Source: Acidobacteriaceae bacterium (GTDB taxonomy: Bacteria; Acidobacteriota; Terriglobia; Terriglobales; Acidobacteriaceae). From it: DNA of 32,696 nt. A model generated the notes under the pieces. That model was not told the DNA's origin and searched no databases. It was given only the letters and a program-made list of their open reading frames with translations. The translations under genes and the position numbers were made by a program. This document shows positions 1-8,244 of the stretch, piece after piece (positions within the stretch are counted from its first letter, which is position 1; each line of letters begins with the position of its first letter). The stretch is from NCBI GenBank assembly GCA_903642265.1, contig CAHJWN010000045.1, positions 1 to 32,696 on the forward strand. Reading direction: 5' to 3'.

Positions 1-532
1 CATCAATAGATTTTGGGATGGCCTGGGCATGGTTGTCGTTGATGTACTTTGCTCCAGCGTCCCGATCCTGATCCGAGTAACTTCCTTGCTGACGTTGTCT
101 GAGATCTCCAAGAGCATTCAACATTTCACTACGCTTCTCATCTGTCATCGGCTCTGGGCCCGGCGGGGATGGAGCAACGAGCACCAGTGCCATCGGAGGA
201 GTAAACGTCAAATGACTCTCTGCCGTACGAGCTGCCTCTGCCATGCGGCGCGCCGCAACAGCCGAGACCTTGCCTGCCATGCTGTGTCCCACAAGCACAT
301 ACCGCTCCAGGTTCAAAGACGCAAGTGTCTCGATAAGCGAATCGCTCATCTCGCTAACCGAATACCCGCCAATTGCATTTGCATCGCCAAAGCCTGGCAG
401 ATCAACCGTGATGCACTGGCATGTGGTCGACAGGATTGCTACGAGTTCGGTCCATTCGCGCTGCGTCCCACCCAGGAACGGCAACAACACGAGCACCGGC
501 TCGCCACGTCCAACTTTCGTAATGGGCAACAT
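1..532 (-). CDS. alpha/beta hydrolase, 3' end cut off by window edge
   Basis: The 177 visible residues fit the N-terminal half of an alpha/beta-fold hydrolase. In order I see a beta-strand/oxyanion segment (LVLLPFLGG, residues 14-22), the VDLPGFGDA strand (43-51) and the nucleophile elbow GHSMAG with the putative catalytic Ser84. A strand resembling LVAPSPPGPEPM follows, typical of family members annotated simply as alpha/beta hydrolase. The catalytic Asp and His would lie beyond the left edge. The ATG at 532 is chosen because an in-frame TGA lies two codons upstream; no strong Shine-Dalgarno (SD) sequence precedes it. It diverges from the DUF3592-like gene. The substrate cannot be told from sequence. 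Esterase, haloperoxidase-like and C-C hydrolase activities are all possible. Confidence 0.8.
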   Translation of the reverse strand, partial: MLPITKVGRGEPVLVLLPFLGGTQREWTELVAILSTTCQCITVDLPGFGDANAIGGYSVSEMSDSLIETLASLNLERYVLVGHSMAGKVSAVAARRMAEAARTAESHLTFTPPMALVLVAPSPPGPEPMTDEKRSEMLNALGDLRQRQQGSYSDQDRDAGAKYINDNHAQAIPKSID

Positions 533-720
533 GGCTGTTCAGATGCACCGCTGTCTATCAGTGAAGAACTGATGGCGCTAGCTTTTGCTGTGCTCAACGA
601 GATGAGAAAAGAATGCGGCGCGATGCATTCGTGTAAGTGCATCCAAAACCAATATCCTGATGGAGGTGGCTGGCGCCCGCCTCAGTCATACGGAACCATG
701 CAAAGTGTTTAAAGGTGAGG
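533..720. other. divergent intergenic region with a small dyad
   Basis: This 188-base gap separates the minus-strand hydrolase from the plus-strand DUF3592-like gene and must hold the promoter of at least one of them. It contains an inverted repeat, GATGCA at 622-627 and TGCATC at 638-643 with a 10-base spacer, which could be an operator. I cannot assign convincing -35/-10 boxes. ORFs crossing it have no recognisable protein content. Confidence 0.35.
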
Positions 721-1068
721 ATGCCGGACAAGTCGCAATGGATCGGGACCGAAGCGAGGGTCATCACCTGTAGCTACCAGTTTGCGCGTATGAACACGCT
801 GACGTTGGGTATTCAAACGGGCGAGAAGTTCCGGATCGCGTTCGACTACTATGCGCACGGCAAGTTGTACTCCGGTGAATTTCAATCGCCGGTGGCGATT
901 CCACAGGGCGCGACCATCGCCATTCGCTACAACCCACTCAGCCCGGAGGAGAACAGCCGTTCGGGCGGCGCGAGTTCCGGGACCGGCAGGCACTTGATTG
1001 CGTTCGGCATCGCGGGGTCAGTGGTGTTGTCACTCATCTGGCTCACGTTTCTGCGTGGTTGCAGCTAG
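721..1068 (+). CDS. DUF3592-like small membrane-anchored protein
   Basis: This 115-residue protein has an N-terminal beta-rich domain and one C-terminal transmembrane segment (about residues 92-111, HLIAFGIAG onward) ending in a short Cys-containing tail. The domain pattern, a YYAHGKLYSGEF core followed by a G-x-x-I-x-I-R-Y-N-P-L-S-P-E motif, resembles DUF3592 proteins, whose function is unknown. ATG at 721 sits 3 bases after AAGGTG. An in-frame GTG at 715 would add two residues but has no ribosome site. It precedes the Flp pilus locus on the same strand, separated by 321 bases, so co-transcription is uncertain. The family call rests on pattern memory and should be treated as moderate. Confidence 0.65.
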   Translation: MPDKSQWIGTEARVITCSYQFARMNTLTLGIQTGEKFRIAFDYYAHGKLYSGEFQSPVAIPQGATIAIRYNPLSPEENSRSGGASSGTGRHLIAFGIAGSVVLSLIWLTFLRGCS

Positions 1069-1389
1069 ATTACAGAGCAGTCGACCCGTTCTCGAAGACC
1101 TTTAGCTGCGCGGGTACTTGGTGTCGCGCCTCGCGACCATTGCGGAACCACGCGCCGCCTCGTTTCTTGATGCCTGACAAAGTATGCAGAACTCCCCTGC
1201 AGTTGTGCCGATAGAGCACATAGCTGGGTCGTGCAGGCTTTTGCCACCTGAAGAATAAACGCCTGAAGAACGAACAGGTTGCCCGGTAACACCATTGCGT
1301 CATTGCCCACCGGAAGGAAGCTGCCTACTCTCAGATCAACCCAGTGGCCGCTCAACGACAACTGGATATTTAACAGGAGAACCAACAAC
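1069..1389 (+). promoter_or_regulatory. leader/promoter region of the Flp pilus locus
   Basis: No gene is visible in these 321 bases, and the small ORFs in both strands look random. A hairpin-forming repeat GTCGCG-CCT-CGCGAC lies at 1123-1137 without a following T-run. A sigma-54-like element at 1285-1300 (CGGTAACACCATTGCG) keeps the GG and TTGC cores with correct spacing, but its -24 half is poor (GGTAA against GGCAC). A clear SD site AGGAGA at 1375-1380 serves the pilin gene. The real promoter is not proven. Confidence 0.3.
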
Positions 1390-1572
1390 ATGAAGAACTT
1401 GAAGAATCTGCTGAAGAACCTGGTGAACGACGAGTCTGGTCAGGACCTGATTGAGTATGCCCTGGTTGCAGCCCTGGTTGGCCTTGGCGCAGTCGCTTCC
1501 ATGAAGACCGTTGCTACCGCCATCAACGGTGCATTCACCAACATCGGCACCACGTTGACCACCAACACCTAA
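1390..1572 (+). CDS. flp: Flp/Fap-type pilin (tad pilus major subunit precursor)
   Basis: This 60-residue prepilin is the structural subunit of the tad (tight adherence) pilus. It has a basic leader (KNLKNLLKN) followed by the prepilin peptidase site SG|QDLIEY after Gly17. The mature protein starts with Gln and has Glu at +5 and Tyr at +6, the classic Flp G/xxxxEY signature. A hydrophobic stretch (ALVAALVGLGAVA) follows and a short Thr/Asn-rich tail ends the protein. The start is set by AGGAGA nine bases upstream; a longer in-frame ORF from 1279 lacks family similarity. It is the first gene of the cluster, and the 205-base gap before cpaA may allow higher pilin expression than the machinery genes. 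Confidence 0.93.
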   Translation: MKNLKNLLKNLVNDESGQDLIEYALVAALVGLGAVASMKTVATAINGAFTNIGTTLTTNT

Positions 1573-1777
1573 ACCAGTGGGCTTGTTTGCGGGTGCCCCT
1601 CACTCAAGCCAATTGGCCCTGTTGATAGATATGCGCCATTCAGATCTCCTCTTACCCGAGTGAATGCGCAGCTCCAGCGCCCTAACGTCTTTCCAGGTTG
1701 GGGCTCCGCTTTAGAACGTTCAGGCAAACAATCCTGATCACCCTTGGCACTACGCGCACCTACCGAGAAGCAAGCCA
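1573..1777 (+). other. flp-cpaA intergenic spacer with possible attenuating stem-loop
   Basis: A 6-bp stem GGCTTG (1580-1585) / CAAGCC (1605-1610) starts 8 bases after the pilin stop codon, with a 19-base loop. It could partly terminate transcription or protect the pilin transcript's 3' end. There is no T-run, so a strong intrinsic terminator is unlikely. No gene or clear promoter is visible in the rest. Confidence 0.25.
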
Positions 1778-2320
1778 ATGACGCAAATCGAACAGGAATT
1801 CGTGTACCCGGCGGCCGCCTCAATCTGCGCCTTGATTGGTTCAGTTTTTGACGTGAAAAGCCGCCGGGTCCCCAACTCGCTGACTGGGCCTGCGATCCTA
1901 TTCGGCCTGCTGCTCCATCTGTCTGTGGGCGGATGGCGCGATCTCGGTAACTCTGCCGCCGCCGGACTTATCTGCGGTCTGGTCTTCCTTGTCTTCTATC
2001 TAGCCGGTGGAATGGGAGCCGGTGACGTGAAGCTTATAACCGCAGTCGGATGTCTCTGCGGCCTCCACTTCATTGCGTTCATTCTTGCGCTGACTGGTAT
2101 AGCTGGTGGCATCATGGCAGTCGGTCTGGCTCTAATGCGTGGACGGCTGAAGGAAACCTTTCACAACGTCCTTGCGCTGCTCTCGCATCATCGCAGCAAG
2201 GGGCTAACGCCACACCCTGAGATCAACGTCCTCAACGCCAATACACTTCGTCTTCCTTATGCGCTTGCCATTACCGCTGGCTGTGCACTCACGCTTTATC
2301 TGCAGGGAGTGCAAAGGTAG
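1778..2320 (+). CDS. cpaA: A24-family prepilin peptidase TadV/CpaA
   Basis: This 180-residue polytopic inner-membrane aspartic protease would cleave the Flp prepilin leader. The two catalytic aspartates of the A24 family are seen: Asp25 in FDVKSRRVPN and Asp83 in GMGAGDVKL, separated by membrane helices. The protein lacks the N-terminal methylase domain of PilD-type enzymes, as is usual for TadV. A hydrophilic insert (about residues 117-148) precedes a last helix. The upstream ribosome site is weak. The gene is followed two bases later by cpaB, so the two are almost certainly co-transcribed. Confidence 0.9.
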   Translation: MTQIEQEFVYPAAASICALIGSVFDVKSRRVPNSLTGPAILFGLLLHLSVGGWRDLGNSAAAGLICGLVFLVFYLAGGMGAGDVKLITAVGCLCGLHFIAFILALTGIAGGIMAVGLALMRGRLKETFHNVLALLSHHRSKGLTPHPEINVLNANTLRLPYALAITAGCALTLYLQGVQR

Positions 2321-2322
2321 CC

Positions 2323-3144
2323 ATGAACCCTCGCCGGCTTGTCATCGCGCTCGTCATCGCACTTGGAGTGTCAGGGCTTTTTACCTGGTGGCTCAGCAAA
2401 AAGTTTGCAAAGCCGGTTGCTTCGACACCCGCAAAGCACCAGTATGTCGCGGCTGCAGTCAATCTTGAAGCGGGTGAGATGCTGCACCCGAACAGCCTGA
2501 ACCTGATCGACTGGCCAGAGACAGCGCCGCTCCAGGGCGCCTTTGCAAAGCCCGAAGATGTAGCTGGCAGAATCGTAATGTTCCCGCTCTCCGCCGGCCA
2601 GCCCATTCTGGAGCGACAGCTCTCTGCAGTGGGATCGGGCTCTGGCCTCACGGTCAAGATCCCGGAAGGCATGCGCGCCATCTCGCTGAAGTCCGACGAT
2701 GTGGTGGGCGTTGCCGGCTTCCTGCTGCCAGGGACGTTTGTCGACGTGCTCGTGACCTACCATACAGTGGCTACATCGGAGCCGATTACCGCAACCATTC
2801 TTCAGAACGTCCAGGTGCTCGCGGCAGGGCAGAAGTTTCAGCCAGATCCTGAGGGCAAGGCTGCATCGGTCGATGTGGTGACCTTGCTTGTGAAACCGGA
2901 TGATGCCGAGCGGGTGGTACTCGCAACCTCGCAGGGCATCGTTCACTTCGTGCTGCGTAATGGTTCGGACAAGGAAAGTACCAAGCAGGCAGCAGTGCAG
3001 CTGTCGCAGCTGGATGGCGGTGCAGCGCCTCGACCCATTGCGGCTTCAACCGGCTACCGCACGGATCGCAGCGCGCCAAAGCCAAGCTTTTACACCGTTG
3101 AGACGGTGAACGGTACCAAGCAAAGCCTGGAGTCCTTCAAATGA
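2323..3144 (+). CDS. cpaB: Flp pilus assembly protein CpaB/RcpC
   Basis: This 273-residue periplasmic protein has an N-terminal membrane anchor (residues 6-24, LVIALVIALGVSGLFTWWL). A SAF domain follows (about 43-103: YVAAAVNLEAGEML, then AGQPILERQL), and then the RcpC/CpaB core (ISLKSDDVVGVAGFLLPGTFVDVLVTY, and VTLLVKPDDAERVVLATSQGIVHFVLRN). CpaB works with the CpaC secretin at the outer membrane channel of the tad pilus. The stop codon overlaps the cpaC start (ATGA at 3141), a sign of translational coupling. Length and domain order match the family. Confidence 0.92.
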   Translation: MNPRRLVIALVIALGVSGLFTWWLSKKFAKPVASTPAKHQYVAAAVNLEAGEMLHPNSLNLIDWPETAPLQGAFAKPEDVAGRIVMFPLSAGQPILERQLSAVGSGSGLTVKIPEGMRAISLKSDDVVGVAGFLLPGTFVDVLVTYHTVATSEPITATILQNVQVLAAGQKFQPDPEGKAASVDVVTLLVKPDDAERVVLATSQGIVHFVLRNGSDKESTKQAAVQLSQLDGGAAPRPIAASTGYRTDRSAPKPSFYTVETVNGTKQSLESFK

Positions 3145-4568
3145 AATCACTTCAGGCGAACCACCCGCGGGTCTCCATCATCTTCGCGGCGGCGGTGCTT
3201 GCGCTCCTCCGATGCGCTTCACTTTCAGCTCAGATCCAGCCGATGGTTGCCGCCGCTGCTCCCGGCGTAGTCAACGCAGCGGCGTTCACGGAGAGCGCTC
3301 CGACCAGTCATATGCTGCACGTCATTGTCGGGCGAAGCGTGCTCCTCGACACTGCGGAGCGAGTCAAGCGCGTTTATATCGCGAATCCCTTAATCGTTGA
3401 CTCCTACACCGCAAGTCCGCATCAGATCGTCCTGACCTCCAAAATTGCGGGCACCAGCAGCGTCATTCTGAGTGACGAGTTGGGCCGCATGCAGGCGTAC
3501 CAGATCTCTTCAGATCTTGATGTCGAAGATCTTGCTGTCTCTATCAAGCATGCAATGCCAGCAGAAGACGTTCAGGTCCACAGCCGGGAAAACCACATCG
3601 TGCTCGAAGGCACCGTAAGCAGCGATGCCAAGTCCGATTCCGCAAGCAAGCTCGCTTTGCTGTACTCGAAAGATGTCACCAACTCTCTTGCTGTGAACCG
3701 CGCATTGATCAAGCAGGTAAAGCTGAAGGTCCGCATTGTTGAAGTAGATCGTTCGAGGATGGAACAATTTGGGTTCAACTTCTTCAGCGGCGGCGGCAGC
3801 CTTATCTCGAGCACCACGACCCAGCAGTACGGTTCAAATGCTGCTATCACACCGCCCACCACTTCGGCGCCTGGCACCCTGACGGTAAGCGATGCCCTCA
3901 ACTTTCTGCTCTTCAGCTCCAAGTTGAACGTCGGCGCTTCCCTGAAAGACCTCGAGAACAAACAAGTGCTCCAGATCCTCGCAGAGCCGAACATCACCAC
4001 GCTGAGTGGCGAGAAAGCGAACTTCCTCGCGGGCGGTGAGTTTCCCTTTCCAGTCGTTCAAGGCGGCAGCGGCGGTCTCACATCCATCACCATTCAGTTC
4101 CGGTCGTATGGTGTGAAGGTTGAATTCACACCGGTCGTAAACGCAGATGGAACGATTGAGTTGAAGGTTGCGCCCGAGGTCAGTGCGCTCGACTACACGA
4201 ATTCGGTCACCATCAGCGGCTATACCATTCCTGCTCTCTCGACGCGTAAGGCGGATACCCAGGTGACGCTGCACAGCGGTCAAAGCTTTGCAATATCCGG
4301 GCTGCTGGATAAACGAACAACTGATCTTTATGCCAGCACGCCGGGCTTCGCCAGTGTGCCAATCCTCGGTCAGCTGTTCAAGTCGAAAGGCGTCACGCAC
4401 ACCAACTCTGAGCTCGTGGTCATTGTCACGCCCGAGGTCATTGATCCCCTTGGCAGCCCGGAACCCTTCGCCGAGCCAAAGTTCATCATTCCGGTGCTCG
4501 TGCCGGACAAGTTCGATAAAGCGCTCCCCGCCGGAGTCACGATCAGTGGTGTGCCGGACAGGAAGTAG
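3141..4568 (+). CDS. cpaC: tad pilus secretin CpaC/RcpA
   Basis: This 475-residue outer-membrane secretin forms the pore for the Flp pilus. A signal peptide (about residues 1-31, hydrophobic core IIFAAAVLALL) is followed by a pilus-formation N domain (HMLHVIVGRSVLLDTAERVKRVYIA). A BON-like segment comes next (EDVQVHSRENHIVLEGTVSSDAKSDSASK), and the secretin homology domain from about residue 190 (VKLKVRIVEVDRSRMEQFGF) to 445. Typical secretin landmarks include LAEPNITTLSGEKANFLAGG and VPILGQLFKS with TNSELVVIVTP near the C-terminus. There is no lipobox, so its outer-membrane targeting is not obvious from sequence. It is translationally coupled to cpaB and lies 66 bases before cpaE. Confidence 0.93.
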   Translation: MKSLQANHPRVSIIFAAAVLALLRCASLSAQIQPMVAAAAPGVVNAAAFTESAPTSHMLHVIVGRSVLLDTAERVKRVYIANPLIVDSYTASPHQIVLTSKIAGTSSVILSDELGRMQAYQISSDLDVEDLAVSIKHAMPAEDVQVHSRENHIVLEGTVSSDAKSDSASKLALLYSKDVTNSLAVNRALIKQVKLKVRIVEVDRSRMEQFGFNFFSGGGSLISSTTTQQYGSNAAITPPTTSAPGTLTVSDALNFLLFSSKLNVGASLKDLENKQVLQILAEPNITTLSGEKANFLAGGEFPFPVVQGGSGGLTSITIQFRSYGVKVEFTPVVNADGTIELKVAPEVSALDYTNSVTISGYTIPALSTRKADTQVTLHSGQSFAISGLLDKRTTDLYASTPGFASVPILGQLFKSKGVTHTNSELVVIVTPEVIDPLGSPEPFAEPKFIIPVLVPDKFDKALPAGVTISGVPDRK

Positions 4569-4634
4569 AGCTGGACAACGTTTCGCGAAGAGATGGTCTG
4601 CGCGTCGCAGCAGCAGTGAGCAAAGGGAGTTAAC

Positions 4635-5882
4635 TTGAACGCAGCGAAAAGTAACTCGAATCTATCAGCATCGATCGTGACCGTCTCGGTAGGCGAAGAG
4701 CAGATACAGGGCCTCGTCGATGCCGGACAGAGCATCGCTTGGACGCTGTCGACCGCCGATTTTGAGTCGTACATCTCGCCAACCAGGCGGCCGAACATCT
4801 CCGCGCAGATCAAGCAATCCGACATCTGTATCGCCGTCGTCGACTTTGATAAGAACATTGAGCAGGCGGTCGAATCGGTGCTGTACCTGCAGCAGCTGTT
4901 CGCAGGCAAAGTAAGCGTGGTCGCATTGTCGAAATCGAAGGACCCTGAGGTGATGCTGGTCGCGATGCGGAACGGATGCAGCGAGTTTCTGGCTAAGTCG
5001 TTCGACCAGGATGATCTCATTCAGCTGTTTGAGCGCCTTGCTCACCAGCGTGTCACGTTGCCGGCGCGCCACGCTACTACCGGGTCGGTACTTTCATTCT
5101 TTGGAGCGAAGGGCGGAGTCGGTTCAACCACGCTGGCGGTGCACCTTGCGCTCTACCTTGTGCAGTGTCATCAAAAGCGGACGCTGCTGATCGATAACCA
5201 CCCGGAACTCGGCCACATCTGCGTCTATCTTGGGCTTGACGGTACCCGCTTCCACTTCCATGAGCTTGTGCGCAACGTGACTCGGCTCGACAGCGAACTG
5301 CTCCGCGGGTTCACGGCCAAGCACACGAGCGGGCTCGAAGTTCTGTCTTCGCCCGACATCTGCGGCGCCACACGAAGTCTGGATTCTGAATCGGTGACCA
5401 AGCTGATGGAATTCCTGCGCAGTGAGTACGACTACATTGTGGTCGATTGCTCAACCGCTCTTCATGAGAGCGATCTTGCAGTGCTCGATTGTTCAGACCA
5501 CGTGTACCTTGTGGCCACGCCGGAGATCGGCGCCATTCGCGACTTGTCGCGCTATGTCGACAATCTGACACGTATCGAAGCCATCACGGAGAAGATGCAG
5601 GTGATCATCAATCGCTTCTCCTCGCGCTATGCGGTGAAGGTGGAGCAGATCGAGAAAGCAATTCGTCTGCCGATCGCAATCCGGCTGCCCAATAGTTACA
5701 CCGAGCTGGTGCGATCCGTAAATCTGGGTGAACCTATTGCCCCAAGCCGCAAATCGGAGTTCTCCCTGCAGTTCATCAAATGGGCCGCATCGCTCGCAGG
5801 CACTGCGCCCGCGCCTGCATTGCCTGCTGAAGTGAAAGCAAAGTCCTTCTTTGGATTTCTGAGCAAGCAGACAAGTTCGTAA
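4635..5882 (+). CDS. cpaE: pilus localisation ATPase CpaE/TadZ (MinD/ParA family)
   Basis: This 415-residue cytoplasmic protein has an N-terminal receiver-like domain (about 1-140) and a ParA/MinD-type ATPase domain (150-390). The deviant Walker A motif GAKGGVGSTT is at residues 157-166, the A' strand is LLIDNHPELG, and Walker B is YIVVDCST. TadZ proteins place the tad machinery at the cell pole. The N-terminal domain shows no clear phosphoacceptor triad, as is common in the family. The start is TTG at 4635, supported by GGGAG seven bases upstream; no ATG lies near the N-terminus. It sits 18 bases before cpaF. Confidence 0.92.
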   Translation: MNAAKSNSNLSASIVTVSVGEEQIQGLVDAGQSIAWTLSTADFESYISPTRRPNISAQIKQSDICIAVVDFDKNIEQAVESVLYLQQLFAGKVSVVALSKSKDPEVMLVAMRNGCSEFLAKSFDQDDLIQLFERLAHQRVTLPARHATTGSVLSFFGAKGGVGSTTLAVHLALYLVQCHQKRTLLIDNHPELGHICVYLGLDGTRFHFHELVRNVTRLDSELLRGFTAKHTSGLEVLSSPDICGATRSLDSESVTKLMEFLRSEYDYIVVDCSTALHESDLAVLDCSDHVYLVATPEIGAIRDLSRYVDNLTRIEAITEKMQVIINRFSSRYAVKVEQIEKAIRLPIAIRLPNSYTELVRSVNLGEPIAPSRKSEFSLQFIKWAASLAGTAPAPALPAEVKAKSFFGFLSKQTSS

Positions 5883-5900
5883 CCACGAGGTATCGCGATA

Positions 5901-7253
5901 ATGGCTGAGCTTGCAATGATCAATGGGTCCCTTCCGCGCAGTCAACCGCAGGCGAATCGCGGTACGCGCGGTGTGCCTGAAGGGGTACAGCAGCAACTAA
6001 AGTCCGCGGTGCACACGGAACTGATCCAGCGGCTCGATCTTGAGAAGCTTGATGAAATTCAGCAGACCCGCGCCGGCCAGCAGCAGATCTTTGTACTCAT
6101 CCAGGGCATCCTTGTTGAGCAGGGCGTTCCTCTCAGCGCTTCCGAGCGTGACCGGCTCGCACAGGAGGTGCTCGATGAAGTCTTTGGGCTTGGTCCGCTG
6201 GAGCCATTGTTGAACGATTCAACCATCAGCGACATCCTGGTCAACACATTCAACTCGGTCTACATTGAGCGGCGTGGAAAGCTCGAGAAGACGAACGTAG
6301 TCTTCAAAGACAACAAGCACCTGATGCACATCATTGATAAGGTGGTCTCAGCCGTAGGTCGGCGCGTCGATGAATCGTCGCCAATGGTGGATGCGCGGTT
6401 GAAGGATGGCTCCCGTGTAAACGTCATCATCCCGCCGCTCGCAGTTGACGGGCCCATTCTGTCGATCCGACGTTTTGGCAGCACGCCCCTGCAGGCTGAA
6501 GATCTGGTACGGAATTTGATGCTTACTCCGCAGATGCTGGAAGCGCTGAAAGGCGCTGTGCGTGCGAGATTGAACATCGTCGTCTCGGGCGGTACGGGTG
6601 CAGGTAAAACAACGCTGCTGAACGTTCTCTCCGGATTTATTTCCCCACATGAGCGCATCGTCACCATCGAAGACTCAGCCGAACTGCAGATGAAGCAGGA
6701 GCACGTGGTACGGCTCGAGACGCGTCCGCCGAACGTTGAAGGCCGTGGTGCAATTCGCCAGCGCGAACTCGTCATCAACGCGCTGCGTATGCGTCCCGAT
6801 CGCATCGTGCTTGGCGAGGTTCGTGGTGAAGAGACATTGGACATGTTGCAGGCAATGAACACGGGCCACGATGGTTCGATTACAACCATCCACTCGAATA
6901 CACCACGCGATGCGCTCGCCCGTCTTGAAACGATGGCGATGATGAGCGAAGTCCGGCTGGCGGAAAAGGCCGTTCGCGCACAGATCGCTGCCGCCGTTCA
7001 CATCGTGGTGCAGGTAGCGCGGCAGAGTGATGGCACGCGCCGCATTACCCACATCACGGAATTGACCGGTGCCTTCGGTGACGTGGTCAGCATGCAGGAC
7101 ATCTTCCTCTTCGAGAAGAAAGGTCTCGGGCCAAAGGGTGAAGTCAAGGGGCGGTTCTTTGCCACGGGGGTTGTCCCCAAGTTCGCCGAAAAACTCATAG
7201 CCGCAGGCATGCCACTTCCGCCCGGCATTCTCGATCACTCACTGGATATCTGA
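5901..7253 (+). CDS. cpaF: tad secretion ATPase CpaF/TadA
   Basis: This 450-residue hexameric ATPase powers tad pilus assembly and is related to the VirB11/GspE group. An N-terminal helical region (about 30-130) precedes the catalytic domain. Walker A is GGTGAGKTT at residues 230-238, the Asp box is [11 protein letters not shown] (253-263), and Walker B is [11 protein letters not shown] (301-311). A His-box follows ([22 protein letters not shown]). Length and motif spacing match TadA/CpaF. It would act at the cytoplasmic face with the TadB/TadC platform encoded directly downstream. The ATG at 5901 is preceded by ACGAGG about 12 bases upstream, so an alternative start nearby cannot be excluded. 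Confidence 0.95.
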   Translation: MAELAMINGSLPRSQPQANRGTRGVPEGVQQQLKSAVHTELIQRLDLEKLDEIQQTRAGQQQIFVLIQGILVEQGVPLSASERDRLAQEVLDEVFGLGPLEPLLNDSTISDILVNTFNSVYIERRGKLEKTNVVFKDNKHLMHIIDKVVSAVGRRVDESSPMVDARLKDGSRVNVIIPPLAVDGPILSIRRFGSTPLQAEDLVRNLMLTPQMLEALKGAVRARLNIVVSGGTGAGKTTLLNVLSGFISPHERIVTIEDSAELQMKQEHVVRLETRPPNVEGRGAIRQRELVINALRMRPDRIVLGEVRGEETLDMLQAMNTGHDGSITTIHSNTPRDALARLETMAMMSEVRLAEKAVRAQIAAAVHIVVQVARQSDGTRRITHITELTGAFGDVVSMQDIFLFEKKGLGPKGEVKGRFFATGVVPKFAEKLIAAGMPLPPGILDHSLDI

Positions 7254-7267
7254 AAGCGAATCAGTCG

Positions 7268-8239
7268 ATGCTTCTTGTCTCAGCCTTCCTGTTCATGCTG
7301 TTGATGGTCTTCGGAATCCTCGCATTTACCATGCGTTCGACACCCGAGCAAAGGGCCGTCGCGAGCAGGCTCTCGTCCGTCAGGGTGAAGCCAGGCGACG
7401 GCGCCATACTTGGTGGAGAACAAGATCTATTGCTGAAGGAGCCCGCACCGGGCAATTTCGGTTGGCTCGAAGACATGCTGGAGCAGTTCCCAATCACCGA
7501 CAAGGTGCAGCTGCTCATCCTGCAGGCTCACAGCTCCACCACCTTCGGGTCCTTACTCGCAACCAGCTTTGGATGCGCCATCGCGGGCTGCTTCTTTACA
7601 TTCTTGTTTGTGCAGTTCCTGCCGATTGCAATCGGTGTAGCTTGCTTGATGGCCTTCGTGCCCTACGGGGTCCTGGGATTCAAGAAGAAGCGGAGGGTCG
7701 ACGCGTTCAACGTCATCCTTCCTGATGCAATCGACATGATGGCACGCTCGCTGCGCGCCGGCCACTCCATGGTTGCGGCGATCAGCATCGTTGCCGAGCA
7801 TGCTGCTGAGCCGGTCGGCTCGGAGTTCAGCGAAGTGTTTCGCAAGCAGAATTTTGGCCTGCCACTGCGTGAAGCGTTGACCCAACTCCTGAATCGCGTG
7901 CCGTCACAGGACCTGCGTGTCGTGGTCACGGGCATTCTTGTTCAGAAAGACACGGGCGGTAACCTCGCCGAGATCCTTGACCGAACTGTAAAGGTCATTC
8001 GCGAACGGCTTCGCATCGCTGGCGAGATCCGTACCCATACGGCTCAGGGCCGCATGACGGGATGGATCCTCTGCGCACTGCCGATCGTCATGCTGGTGCT
8101 CATCAACCTGATCAATCCGGGCTACTCCGACGTCCTCTTCAAGCCGGGCTTTGGAAGAACGCTGCTGTATGTCGGCATGGCCCTGCTTTCTGTAGGAGGC
8201 TTCATCATTCGCCAGATCGTCAACGGGATCGAGGTTTAG
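7268..8239 (+). CDS. tadB: tad pilus inner-membrane platform protein TadB
   Basis: This 323-residue membrane protein has a T2SSF (GspF-type) domain. It has an N-terminal helix (LLVSAFLFMLLMVFGILAF), a second hydrophobic pair near residues 95-135, the cytoplasmic T2SSF domain at about 150-280 (LPDAIDMMARSLRAGHSMVAAI, and GGNLAEILDRTVKVIRER), and C-terminal helices. LPDAID...LRAG is typical of TadB. It forms the inner-membrane platform with TadC. Spacing is tight: 14 bases after cpaF and 5 bases before tadC. Confidence 0.92.
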   Translation: MLLVSAFLFMLLMVFGILAFTMRSTPEQRAVASRLSSVRVKPGDGAILGGEQDLLLKEPAPGNFGWLEDMLEQFPITDKVQLLILQAHSSTTFGSLLATSFGCAIAGCFFTFLFVQFLPIAIGVACLMAFVPYGVLGFKKKRRVDAFNVILPDAIDMMARSLRAGHSMVAAISIVAEHAAEPVGSEFSEVFRKQNFGLPLREALTQLLNRVPSQDLRVVVTGILVQKDTGGNLAEILDRTVKVIRERLRIAGEIRTHTAQGRMTGWILCALPIVMLVLINLINPGYSDVLFKPGFGRTLLYVGMALLSVGGFIIRQIVNGIEV

Positions 8240-8244
8240 ACATC

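Noticed and set aside
439..642. Minus-strand ORF upstream of and overlapping the alpha/beta hydrolase
   Set aside because: Out of frame with the hydrolase; Cys/Ser-rich sequence without recognisable features. A frameshifted extension of the hydrolase was considered but is not needed.
1567..1580. 14-base match CACCTAAACCAGTG shared between the flp end and the 15-bp repeats near 21131
   Set aside because: A shared 14-mer is expected by chance in a window of this size, and there is no extended similarity.
8062..8244. N-terminal extension of the tadC frame
   Set aside because: It overlaps tadB in another frame and has no membrane or T2SSF similarity. ATG 8245 gives the normal length.
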